From JBFLVU01 sp964589625 (GTDB lineage Bacteria > Acidobacteriota > UBA4820 > DSQY01), in NCBI GenBank assembly GCA_964589625.1, contig CAZPSH010000002.1:62001-126000 (forward strand): DNA of 64,000 nt, written 5' to 3'. Shown piece after piece: positions 34,276-42,192 of this stretch. Under the pieces are notes generated by a model that ran no database searches, was not told the origin of the DNA, and was given only the letters and a program-made list of their open reading frames with translations. The translations under genes were made by a program, and so were the position numbers. Each line of letters starts with the position of its first letter. Positions within the stretch are counted from its first letter, which is position 1.

Positions 34276-35565
34276 TTAGCGGGGCGGGGCGGGAAGGGTG
34301 AAGGAGAGGACGAATCCCCGGCCCTCCCGGGCGATCCCCGCCAGGACTCGGGTGGCGCCATCCGAGCGGAAGGCGCACAGGCAGGTGGCGACGGCCTCCA
34401 ACGGGGGCGAGATCCAGACCCTCTCCCAGATCCTTCCGTCGACCAGGTCGAAGGCTTCGATCCGGGGGGAAGTTCCCCCCGTGGAAACGAAAAGGGTGGA
34501 ACCGGCGGCGGCCAGGGCGCCGGCGCCTTCCGCGGGCCCTGGGATTCGGGCCAGGTCGGAGCCGCGCACGGCCGTCGTGTTCCCGCCGGGATCCAGCAGG
34601 AGAAAGTAAGTGCCGCCCGGTCCCACGGCTTTCACCATCTGGACGAAAGAGCCCAAGTCCCTTCCGGCGTAGTCAAAAAGGAGGAACGCTCCGGCCTCGG
34701 CGTCCCACTGGGCGGAGAGGAATTGGGACGTCCGTGGGCCCATGGGGAATCCTTCGATCTTGCCGCCCGGCGCGAACATCCCGCCGCTTCCCCTCGCGAA
34801 CCAGCGGCTATCGGATGTTTCCGGTTCCAAGAGGGCAAGCCGCGCAGGGTCGGCCTCGTCCCAGACGAGGCCGGCGGCGCCAGGCGAGGCCTCTTGGTTC
34901 CAGCGTTGCAGGACCGTTCCGTCGGCCGGGTCCGTGCGGAGGAGGTCCCGGTTTCCCAGAATCCAAAGCCGGGCCGGAGGCCCTGCTTCCCAGGCCAGTG
35001 CCCGGATGGGCCCTTCGATGGTGGCGATGACCGAACCCGTCTCCGCGGGCGCCGCGGTTCGGGTCGGGGCCCGGAAAACCAGGGGGGGCCGGATCTCGAA
35101 GCGGAGGGTGGCCAAGCCCGGGCCTTTTCGAAGTTCCACGTGGAGGGACCTCAGGGCGCCCTCCGGGGTGCTTTCCGGGGACAGCCAAACGAGGGAGGAA
35201 AACGAAGCGGGATCGAGCTGAGAGTAGGCTTCCGGCGCCCCGCCCGCGGTGACGCCCAGTTCGGCGAGCGTCAGCGCCTTGGGAAGGCTCCTGGCCAGGT
35301 CCGCGCCCAAGGTCGCGAGGCTGGGCTCCTCCGGGTTCCAACCGACGGCCGTGGGGTTCGATTGGGTTCCGTTGATCCGACCGAGCAGTTCCCTCGCCAG
35401 GGCGCGGGCTACGGCAGGGGTTCCCCCCTCGGAGCTCAAAACGGTGGAAGGCGCCTCGGGTCTTTCGGCGGGCGGAGTAGAGGGAGGAATTCGGACGCCG
35501 GCCGGGGCGCACCCGAGGAGGAGCGCGGAGGCGGCCGCCGCGATCCATGCGGAGGCGGGCTTCAC
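34276..35565 (-). CDS. predicted lipoprotein of unknown function, beta-propeller-like
   Basis: 429 residues from ATG 35565. The signal peptide ends in a lipobox: IAAAASALLLGCAPAG. After a Pro-rich linker the body is rich in short hydrophobic strands with repeats of the kind GPIRALAWEAGPPARLWILG, AGLVWDEADPARLALLEPE and GAFLLFDYAGRDLGSFVQ, suggestive of WD/PQQ-like propeller blades. I do not recognise a named family. It overlaps selA by four bases (ATGA), so it is co-transcribed with it, though a functional link to selenium is not evident. Confidence 0.75.
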   Translation of the reverse strand: MKPASAWIAAAASALLLGCAPAGVRIPPSTPPAERPEAPSTVLSSEGGTPAVARALARELLGRINGTQSNPTAVGWNPEEPSLATLGADLARSLPKALTLAELGVTAGGAPEAYSQLDPASFSSLVWLSPESTPEGALRSLHVELRKGPGLATLRFEIRPPLVFRAPTRTAAPAETGSVIATIEGPIRALAWEAGPPARLWILGNRDLLRTDPADGTVLQRWNQEASPGAAGLVWDEADPARLALLEPETSDSRWFARGSGGMFAPGGKIEGFPMGPRTSQFLSAQWDAEAGAFLLFDYAGRDLGSFVQMVKAVGPGGTYFLLLDPGGNTTAVRGSDLARIPGPAEGAGALAAAGSTLFVSTGGTSPRIEAFDLVDGRIWERVWISPPLEAVATCLCAFRSDGATRVLAGIAREGRGFVLSFTLPAPPR

Positions 35566-36947
35566 GGGGTCCTCCCCGCGTACTCCGAGAGGCGGCGCGC
35601 CACGTCACGCTCGTCGCCTGGCAAGAGCGTGCGAAGGTGGATCAAGATCCGGCCTTCCGACGTCTGGGTCACCACCGGCGGGTCGCCGCCCGTGCGGAGG
35701 TGGCGTTCGAGGCTTTCGGGGTCCCCGAACCGGGGGACCACGGCCATGGCGGGAGAGGGAAGGGCCGTGAGGGGCGCCGAACCGGCTCCCGTGCGGCCCT
35801 CCGCTTCGACCACCTCCAGGCGGAACCGGCCGGGGCAGGCCTTCGACACGCGGCGCAGGAGCGCCCTGGCCCGCCGTCTCAGCTCCCCCGCCTCCCTGTC
35901 GAGGAGGGCCAGGGCCGGGACCTCCTTTCGCCTCCCCCGGCGGTACCGGTCCACCACCGCGGCGAGCAGCGAGTAGGTCACCTTGTCCACCCGGAGGGCC
36001 CTCAAAAGGGGGTTGGAGCGGAAGGCCGACACGCGTTCCGGAGCCACCAGGAGGATTCCCGCTTGGCAGGCCCCGAAGAGCTTGTCGCCGCTGAAGCAGA
36101 GCGCGTCGGGGCGGGCGGCGAGGGCCGAGGTCACCGGCGGCTCATCGGGCAGGCGCGAGCCGGCGACGGGGTCCACCAGGCCCGATCCAAGGTCGAAGCC
36201 GACGGGCATACCCAGCTCGCGGCCCAACTCCACGAGGCTCTCCAGGCTCACTTCTTCCGTGAAGCCGAGGATCCGGTAGTTGGACGTGTGGACCTTCAGC
36301 ATGAGGGCGCTCTGGGGGCCGGCGGCGCGACGGTAGTCGGAGAGGCGCGTGCGGTTGGTGGTGCCCACCTCCCTCAAGAGGGCCCCCGAGGCCTTCATGA
36401 CCTCGGGCATGCGGAAGCCCCCCCCGATTTCCACGAGTTCGCCCCGGCTCACCAGGGTCTCGCGGCCCGAGGAAAGCGTGTTCAGGAGGAGCAGGGTGGC
36501 CGCCGCGTTGTTGTTCACGACCACCACGCCGTACTCCGTGTCGAACAGGCCCTGAAAGGCGCGCTCCAGCGCAGCGTCCCGGTGGCCACGGTGGCCGGCT
36601 TCCAGGTCCATTTCCAGGTCCACGTATCCCCCGAGGACCCCTTCGATTTCCCGAAGGAGCGGCCGGGAAAGGGGGGCCCTGCCGAGGTTTGTATGGAGGA
36701 CAACGCCCGTGGCGTTGACGACCCGGCGGAGGGGCGGGCGGAAGGTCTCCGCCAGACGGAGGGCGGCCTCTCGGATCACGTCTTCGGGGCGGGGGACCTC
36801 GCCTGAATTCCTCCAGCGCGCCACGCCGCCATCGAGAGTCTGGCGCAGAGCCCGCTTCGTCTCGGCAGGGCCGTACTCCCGGGCCAGGTCCAGGGCGGCC
36901 GGCTCGGCAAGGAGCCGATCCATCCGGGGCGGGCGTTCCGGGATCAT
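35562..36947 (-). CDS. selA: L-seryl-tRNA(Sec) selenium transferase SelA
   Basis: 461 residues, the usual length. The N-terminus (RLLAEPAALDLAREYG) is typical. VNATGVVLHTNLGRAPLS is the most conserved SelA stretch; VVVNNNAAATLLLLNTL follows, and CFSGDKLFGACQAGILL carries the PLP-binding Lys. SelA converts Ser-tRNA(Sec) to Sec-tRNA(Sec) with selenophosphate. Its presence implies selenoproteins in the genome, but no selB, selD, tRNA-Sec or obvious in-frame UGA is in this window. It overlaps its neighbours on both sides by four bases. Confidence 0.95.
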   Translation of the reverse strand: MIPERPPRMDRLLAEPAALDLAREYGPAETKRALRQTLDGGVARWRNSGEVPRPEDVIREAALRLAETFRPPLRRVVNATGVVLHTNLGRAPLSRPLLREIEGVLGGYVDLEMDLEAGHRGHRDAALERAFQGLFDTEYGVVVVNNNAAATLLLLNTLSSGRETLVSRGELVEIGGGFRMPEVMKASGALLREVGTTNRTRLSDYRRAAGPQSALMLKVHTSNYRILGFTEEVSLESLVELGRELGMPVGFDLGSGLVDPVAGSRLPDEPPVTSALAARPDALCFSGDKLFGACQAGILLVAPERVSAFRSNPLLRALRVDKVTYSLLAAVVDRYRRGRRKEVPALALLDREAGELRRRARALLRRVSKACPGRFRLEVVEAEGRTGAGSAPLTALPSPAMAVVPRFGDPESLERHLRTGGDPPVVTQTSEGRILIHLRTLLPGDERDVARRLSEYAGRTP

Positions 36948-37651
36948 GGCACTCCCCCCTCTTCCACAGCGTCGCAGAGCGCCCCGGGGTCTCCCAAACT
37001 GGGGAGGAGTGCGTCGGGGGCCAGCGCCCCCAAGACATCGAGAGGGGTGTGGCCCGTGGCGACGGCGGCGCACCGAACGCCGGCGGTCCGGGCCGCGCGA
37101 ATGTCCCTCTCGGAGTCCCCGACGATCCAGACGGAGGCCGGAGGGAATTCCTTCCCGAAGTGCCGGCGGCACCGTTCCAGGGCCACGGGAACGAGGCCGG
37201 GGCGGTCAACGGCGTCTTCCCCGAAGGCGCCCAGCAGGACGCTTCCTCCGTTCCGGAAGAAGGCGTCGAGGCCGGCGGCGCGGAGTTTCACGAGGGCCCC
37301 GCCGCGCACGTTCCCCGTGAGAAGGGCCAGGTGGTGCCCACGCTGGAGACAGCGCTCGAGGGCTGCAGGGAGGCCATCGCAGCGGCACTGGTCTGACGGG
37401 GGAAAGGGCTCGCTCGAGAGGAGCTCCACGTATGCCCCGAGAAGACGTTGGAGGACCAGCGGGTCGGGCGTCACGTTCAGCGAGGAGAGCGTCCTGCGGG
37501 CGATCTCCACGTCGAGCAGCCCGTCGTAGGAGAAAGGGGCCGGGTCCACGGGGGCGCCGAACACCGTCTCGAGAGCAGCGAGAAAGGACTTGCGGCCCAG
37601 ACCGAGGGGCCGCACGAGGGTGCCGTCCACGTCGAAGAGCAGAAGGGCCAT
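36944..37651 (-). CDS. HAD-superfamily phosphatase (phosphoglycolate phosphatase-like)
   Basis: 235 residues. All four HAD motifs are present: LLFDVDGTLV with the nucleophilic Asp, LLTGNV, a Lys-bearing loop (RGGALVKLRAAGLD), and VGDSERDIRAARTAGV. A C1 cap between motifs I and II marks subclass I, close to Gph/PGP-type enzymes. Substrate is unknown. It starts the HAD-selA-lipoprotein transcript and overlaps selA in ATGA; no specific link to selenium is known to me. Confidence 0.87.
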   Translation of the reverse strand: MALLLFDVDGTLVRPLGLGRKSFLAALETVFGAPVDPAPFSYDGLLDVEIARRTLSSLNVTPDPLVLQRLLGAYVELLSSEPFPPSDQCRCDGLPAALERCLQRGHHLALLTGNVRGGALVKLRAAGLDAFFRNGGSVLLGAFGEDAVDRPGLVPVALERCRRHFGKEFPPASVWIVGDSERDIRAARTAGVRCAAVATGHTPLDVLGALAPDALLPSLGDPGALCDAVEEGGVP

Positions 37652-37970
37652 GGAGCCTCCCCGAAACCCAGTCTAGCCGGAGGAGTCCGCGACGGCAAAT
37701 GGGGGATCGGCGCCGGAGGCGCCTGTGGGGCCTTTGGGGAAGCGGGGCAACAGCCTGCCAGTGTGGCGAGTCAGAAGTTCGATGGCGAATGGACCTTCGC
37801 CACACGGCGGGTGGGGGTCCGGGGGAGGCGCCGCCGCGCCTTCCCCGGTAGGGCGCGCGGGGAGGGCAGGCGGATTGCGCGGCCTGAGGCCGCCGTCCGC
37901 AAGCCGCATGGCCTTCCCCGCGAAGTGTCCCGAGGCGGACGTATCGTGCGTGAAGTTCCGATTCGGGACA
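37652..37970. other. 319-bp gap; contains a long inverted repeat next to the pseudo-ATPase stop
   Basis: No credible gene is visible. A perfect 10-bp inverted repeat (AGTGTCCCGA 37924-37933, TCGGGACACT 37963-37972) encloses 29 bp and reaches into the stop codon of the PilB-like pseudo-ATPase on the - strand. A small hairpin TGGCGAA/TTCGCCA lies at 37781-37800. Neither is followed by a T-run on the - strand. Confidence 0.5.
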
Positions 37971-39905
37971 CTAGAAGGCCTCCTTGCGGAATTCCTCGGC
38001 GGTCGTCAGCCCCTCCCGGATGGCCTTGAGGGCCCGCTGGCGAAGGGAGATCATTCCCGCCTTCTGGGCCTCCCGCTCGAGGGTCTTTTCGGCGGGTCCC
38101 TTGGCGAGCGCCTTCCGGAAAGCGGGCGAGGGCGTTAGCAGCTCAAAGAGGGCCATCCGGCCCCTGTAGCCGATGCCCGAGCAATCGCCGCAACCCTGCC
38201 CCTGCAGGCCGTGGCCGAGGTCCCTGGACTCCTCCGGGGTGAGGCCCATCATCCGAAGCGAATTCTCGGAAAAGGTGACGGGTGCGGCGCACAGCGGGCA
38301 GTTTTTCCGGAGCAGCCTTTGGTTCAGGACGAGCAGGAGGTGCTGGGCCAGGTCCGCCGGGGAGAGCCCCGAGGAGATCACCTGGGCGAGGGCGCGGACG
38401 GCGCCGGCCGATTCGAGGGTCGCGACCACGAGCATCTGGCCCATGAGTTTCTGGACCTGGCCGATCATGGAAGCGGTGTCCAGGACGTCGGCCAGAACGC
38501 AAACGTCCGGCTGGATGCTGGAGAGCGCCTTCATCGTGGTGAGGGTGGCCTCCGCGTCCTGGGTGTCCCCCAGGGAAATCTGCGAGACGTTGGGGACCGG
38601 GCAGACGCTCTGGGCCTCGATGCTGATGACCTTTCGACCGCTCTCCGCGGCCAGTTCACTCATGACGGCGTAGAGGGTGGTGGTGCACCCGTGGAACAGG
38701 GGCGCGCTGATGAGAACCAGCCCGCGCTTGGCGCCGAGGGCCGCACGGAGCGAGACCATGTCGTCGGCGGGGATCCCGAGTTGCTCGAAGGACTTCAGGA
38801 AGGTGTCGCGGTTGATGATCTTCAAGGAGATGTTCTCTCCGGACCGCGTGGGGAGGCTGTGGGCGATCACGTCGTAGCGGTGCTCCCCCGAACGCATGAC
38901 CACGCGTCCGGCCTGGGGGCGATCGGACACCGCCGTATCCAGCCTCAGGAGCTTCTTGAGCTCCAGCGTCAGCGTCTCCTGAAGCTCGCGCCCCACGGGT
39001 TTGGCCTTGTAGAGAAGCCCGTCGATGCGGAGGTGGATGGAAACCTCCTCCTCGCGGGGCTCCACGTAGAGGTCGGAGGCGCCTCGGGCGATGGCCTTGC
39101 GGATGAGGTCCGTGGCCAAGCGCGGTCCGCGAGCAGAATCCTTGGAGGATCCGGAGGCGTCGCCCTCGCCGCCGGCTTGGAAGGGAAGGAGGAAGGACTC
39201 GATCTCTTCCCGGGGGGCCTGGACGGCCAGGACCTGTGAGGCCGTGGCGTTTTGAACGAATTCCACGGTCTCTCCGTCGGCTGGATTGGCCATGGCGAGC
39301 GTGAGGAGGTCCCGTCCGCTCAAGTGTTCCCGGCTCACAGGAACCACCAGGCGCCGCAGGCACTCGGCGGCGCCGATGGAAGAAACGAGCATGGGGTCGG
39401 GAGGGGTATCTCGGAAGGAGATCTGCATCACCGATCGCTGGCTGGACAGGAAGGCGTCGAGGGTGCCCTGGGTCAGATGCCCCATCGCCACCAGGATCTC
39501 GCCGATCTTCCCGCCCTCCTGCCGCTGGCGCTTCAGGGCCTGAAGGAGCTGATCCGAGGTGATGACCCTGGCGCGGATCAGGGCCTCTCCGAGTGGGCCC
39601 CGCGCGCCGGCCAGCATCTCCCGATCCGTTACGACCGACTCCGGCGCACCGGCCCAGAACCGTTCGTGGTACTCCTCCGGCGCGGCGCAAAAGCACTGGA
39701 GGCAGAAGGGGCAGACCTTGGTGGGCCGGTTGGGGTTGCACGAGCACCACACGGCCGTCAGGGCGTCGTAATCCCCGAGGCAGTTCCAACACCGGACCGG
39801 ATGTTCCGCCACGTCGACCTCCCAGATCTGGCAGAAGTGTAGGGCATGGCGCCCGGCTTCCGCAACCGTCCGAATCGGCCCGAAGGCTCGGTTGACCGCC
39901 TCCAA
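37971..39905 (-). CDS. PilB/GspE paralogue with lost Walker motifs and Cys-rich N-terminus
   Basis: 644 residues. Residues 25-73 hold nine Cys (CWNC, CSC, CPFCLQCFC), a likely zinc-binding module absent from PilB. An MshEN-like domain follows (LGEALIRARVITSDQLLQAL). The ATPase-fold region is recognisable (LIRKAIARGASDLYVEPREE, IHLRIDGLLY), but Walker A is SAPLFHGCTTTLYA where PilB has GPTGSGKTNTLYS. Walker B is QPDVCVLADVLDT in place of NVILVGEIRD, and the His box is TLESA in place of TLHTN. The Cys4 site (CPLCAAP, GCGDCSGIGYRGR) is kept. The lesions hit catalytic residues only, in an otherwise intact frame, pointing to a non-hydrolysing regulator or scaffold rather than a decaying gene. Confidence 0.85.
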   Translation of the reverse strand: MEAVNRAFGPIRTVAEAGRHALHFCQIWEVDVAEHPVRCWNCLGDYDALTAVWCSCNPNRPTKVCPFCLQCFCAAPEEYHERFWAGAPESVVTDREMLAGARGPLGEALIRARVITSDQLLQALKRQRQEGGKIGEILVAMGHLTQGTLDAFLSSQRSVMQISFRDTPPDPMLVSSIGAAECLRRLVVPVSREHLSGRDLLTLAMANPADGETVEFVQNATASQVLAVQAPREEIESFLLPFQAGGEGDASGSSKDSARGPRLATDLIRKAIARGASDLYVEPREEEVSIHLRIDGLLYKAKPVGRELQETLTLELKKLLRLDTAVSDRPQAGRVVMRSGEHRYDVIAHSLPTRSGENISLKIINRDTFLKSFEQLGIPADDMVSLRAALGAKRGLVLISAPLFHGCTTTLYAVMSELAAESGRKVISIEAQSVCPVPNVSQISLGDTQDAEATLTTMKALSSIQPDVCVLADVLDTASMIGQVQKLMGQMLVVATLESAGAVRALAQVISSGLSPADLAQHLLLVLNQRLLRKNCPLCAAPVTFSENSLRMMGLTPEESRDLGHGLQGQGCGDCSGIGYRGRMALFELLTPSPAFRKALAKGPAEKTLEREAQKAGMISLRQRALKAIREGLTTAEEFRKEAF

Positions 39906-39921
39906 GGGCCCCGACTATACT
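39892..39921 (+). promoter_or_regulatory. icd promoter
   Basis: TTGACC (39892-39897), an 18-bp spacer and TATACT (39916-39921) on the + strand, overlapping the 5' end of the divergent pseudo-ATPase gene and ~100 bp before the icd start. Confidence 0.6.
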
Positions 39922-40023
39922 GAAAAGCCAGGATCGAGTCGGCTGGCCGCCCGCCAGGGGGGATTCCCGGCGGGTGTCCGCCGCAGTTTCGGCACGGGAC
40001 CCAGAGACCGAGGAGGTGTCGCA

Positions 40024-41445
40024 GTGGCCACGTTCAAGAACGTCACACCGCCGGCGCAGGGCAGGCCCATCACCATGGAGGCCGGAGAGCTGAAGGTTCC
40101 CGACAATCCCATCCTCCCCTTCATCGAGGGGGACGGAACGGGCCCCGACATTTGGAGGGCCTCCCAGCGCGTCCTGGATGCGGCGGTGGAAACCGCCTAC
40201 GGCGGAAAGAAGAAGATCGCATGGATGGAGGTCTACGCGGGGGAAAAGGCCTTCATGAAGTTCAACGAGTGGCTCCCCGAAGACACGGTGGAGGCCTTCA
40301 AGCAGTACCTGGTGGGCATCAAGGGCCCTCTCACCACGCCCATCGGCGGCGGCATCCGCTCTCTGAACGTGGCCCTCCGCCAGCTCCTGGACCTGTACGT
40401 CTGCCTGCGCCCCGTGAAGTACTTCAAGGGCGTCCCCAGCCCGGTCAAGGCCCCGGAGAAGGTGGACATGGTCATCTTCCGGGAAAACACCGAGGACATC
40501 TACGCGGGCATCGAGTGGAAGGCCTACAGCCCCGAGGTCAAAAAGGTCATCGAGTTCCTCCAGAAGGAGATGGGCGTCAAGAAGATCCGGTTCCCGGAAA
40601 CGTCCGGCATCGGAATCAAGCCCGTGTCCGAGGAGGGCTCCAAGCGGCTCTGCCGGGCCGCCATCCAGTACGCCCTCAAGCACGGCCGAAGGAGCGTGAA
40701 CATCACCCACAAGGGCAACATCCAGAAGTTTACCGAGGGCGCCTTCAAGGACTGGGGCTATGAGGTGGCCGCCAAGGAATTCCGGGACCAGACCGTGACC
40801 CAGCGGGAATCCTGGATCCTTGGCAACAAGGAGCACGACCCCAACCTTGGAGACGAGGAGAACGCCCGCATGATCGAGCCGGGCCTCGACATGTTCGCGC
40901 CCGACAAGAAGGCCGAGATCGTCAAGGAGGTCGCGGACACGCTCAAGCTCTGGCCCACGCACGGCGACGGGAAGTGGAAGAAGAAACTCATGATCAAGGA
41001 CACCATCGCCGACATCACCCTCCAACAGACCCTGACCCGGGCCGACGAGTTCGACGTCATCGCCACGCTGAACCTCAACGGGGACTACCTCTCGGACGCC
41101 CTCGCGGCCCAGGTGGGCGGCATCGGCATCGCGCCCGGCGGCAACATCAACTACGTGACCGGGCACGCGGTCTTCGAGGCTACCCACGGCACGGCGCCCA
41201 AGTACGCCAACCTGGACAAGGTGAACCCCGGCTCCGTCATTCTCTCCGGCGAAATGATGTTCCGCTTCCTGGGCTGGAACGAGGCCGCCGACCTCCTGAT
41301 CCGGGGCATCGAAGGCGCCATCGCCGCCCACACGGTCACCTACGACTTTGCTCGGCTGATGAAGGCCGAGGGCCTGAAGGACGTCAAGGAACTGAAGTGC
41401 TCCGAATTCGGCGACGCCATCATCGCCCACATGAAGAAGCAGTGA
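40024..41445 (+). CDS. icd: isocitrate dehydrogenase (NADP-type)
   Basis: 473 residues from GTG 40024, with AGGAGGT 6 nt upstream. ILPFIEGDGTGPDIW opens the fold; TTPIGGGIRSLNVALRQLLD contains the substrate-binding and phosphorylatable Ser; VDMVIFRENTEDIYAGIEW, NITHKGNIQKFTEGAFKDWG and IGIAPGGNINY with ATHGTAPKYANLDKVNPGS are diagnostic. It oxidatively decarboxylates isocitrate to 2-oxoglutarate, a possible substrate of the 2-oxoacid:ferredoxin oxidoreductase in this window. It is longer than E. coli Icd (416) through an insertion around residues 270-330 seen in one bacterial subgroup. It starts a + strand run. Confidence 0.96.
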   Translation: MATFKNVTPPAQGRPITMEAGELKVPDNPILPFIEGDGTGPDIWRASQRVLDAAVETAYGGKKKIAWMEVYAGEKAFMKFNEWLPEDTVEAFKQYLVGIKGPLTTPIGGGIRSLNVALRQLLDLYVCLRPVKYFKGVPSPVKAPEKVDMVIFRENTEDIYAGIEWKAYSPEVKKVIEFLQKEMGVKKIRFPETSGIGIKPVSEEGSKRLCRAAIQYALKHGRRSVNITHKGNIQKFTEGAFKDWGYEVAAKEFRDQTVTQRESWILGNKEHDPNLGDEENARMIEPGLDMFAPDKKAEIVKEVADTLKLWPTHGDGKWKKKLMIKDTIADITLQQTLTRADEFDVIATLNLNGDYLSDALAAQVGGIGIAPGGNINYVTGHAVFEATHGTAPKYANLDKVNPGSVILSGEMMFRFLGWNEAADLLIRGIEGAIAAHTVTYDFARLMKAEGLKDVKELKCSEFGDAIIAHMKKQ

Positions 41446-42179
41446 GCCGCGTGCGATTCTGGGGCGCGGGGATGTTTCTCGTCCTCGCGCCCCTTTCGAT
41501 TCTCGCATTCGGGCCCGCGGCCCAGCGCCGGGCCGCCGAGGCGGCTCTCCGCCTGAGCCCGGCCGCGCTCCGCTCGGTTCTCCTGTCCCACCGTCCGGAA
41601 CTCGACCGGGGCATGGCGGAGACCTTTGCCGAACTGGAGGGCGCCTCCGAAGAGGCCCTCGTGGCGGCGCTGGAACGAGAGGCCTCCCTTCCTCGGAAGC
41701 TCGCGGAGGAAAGGGCCCCCTTTTCCCGGGTGGCGTTCCATTTTGGCCGGGCCGCCGGCATCGCGCTCCTTCTGAACGATCCCGTCTCCTTCGGTGCGGA
41801 CCCCCGCCTGGGGTCCGTGCGGGCGGACTACGATCGCTACGTGGATCGGAAGCTCCCCCTCCTCGTGCTGTCCTTCGACGGCTGGGACACGCCCGCCATG
41901 GAAGACGACCTGAAGGCCTACTTCCAGGAGAGGCGCGCCTCGTCGGCCCGGTACCGCGAGGCCCTGCTTACCTGTTACTATCCCGGTGGGAAAAGGGTCT
42001 CCTCCGACACCTTCGACGACCGGTCGAACGCGTTCGGTGTGGCCCAGATCGCGCTTTCCCACGCCGCGTCGGACGCGGCGAAAACGTGGCGGAGGATGTG
42101 GGCCGCCATGGACGGAGACCTCGCCGCCACACCCTTCGCGGGGGCGGAACGCACCACCGCGGCGGCCGGCGCGCCGTGA
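41442..42179 (+). CDS. exported or membrane-anchored protein of unknown function
   Basis: 245 residues from GTG 41442, overlapping the icd stop (GTGA); GTG 41451 and ATG 41472 are alternatives. The N-terminus (GMFLVLAPLSILAFGPAAQ) is a signal peptide or anchor. The body is alpha-helical and rich in Ala/Arg/Glu, with an FHFGRAAGIALLLNDPVSFG segment and LKAYFQERRASSARYREALL, and several His residues that might bind metal. I do not recognise the family. Its tight placement between icd and purH says only that it is co-expressed with housekeeping metabolism. Confidence 0.7.
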   Translation: MSRVRFWGAGMFLVLAPLSILAFGPAAQRRAAEAALRLSPAALRSVLLSHRPELDRGMAETFAELEGASEEALVAALEREASLPRKLAEERAPFSRVAFHFGRAAGIALLLNDPVSFGADPRLGSVRADYDRYVDRKLPLLVLSFDGWDTPAMEDDLKAYFQERRASSARYREALLTCYYPGGKRVSSDTFDDRSNAFGVAQIALSHAASDAAKTWRRMWAAMDGDLAATPFAGAERTTAAAGAP

Positions 42180-42192
42180 TACGGAGAGTGCC

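Noticed and set aside
37971..39905. Pseudogene
   Set aside because: The full-length frame, conserved fold, zinc site and lack of stops or frameshifts fit a pseudoenzyme better than a decaying gene.
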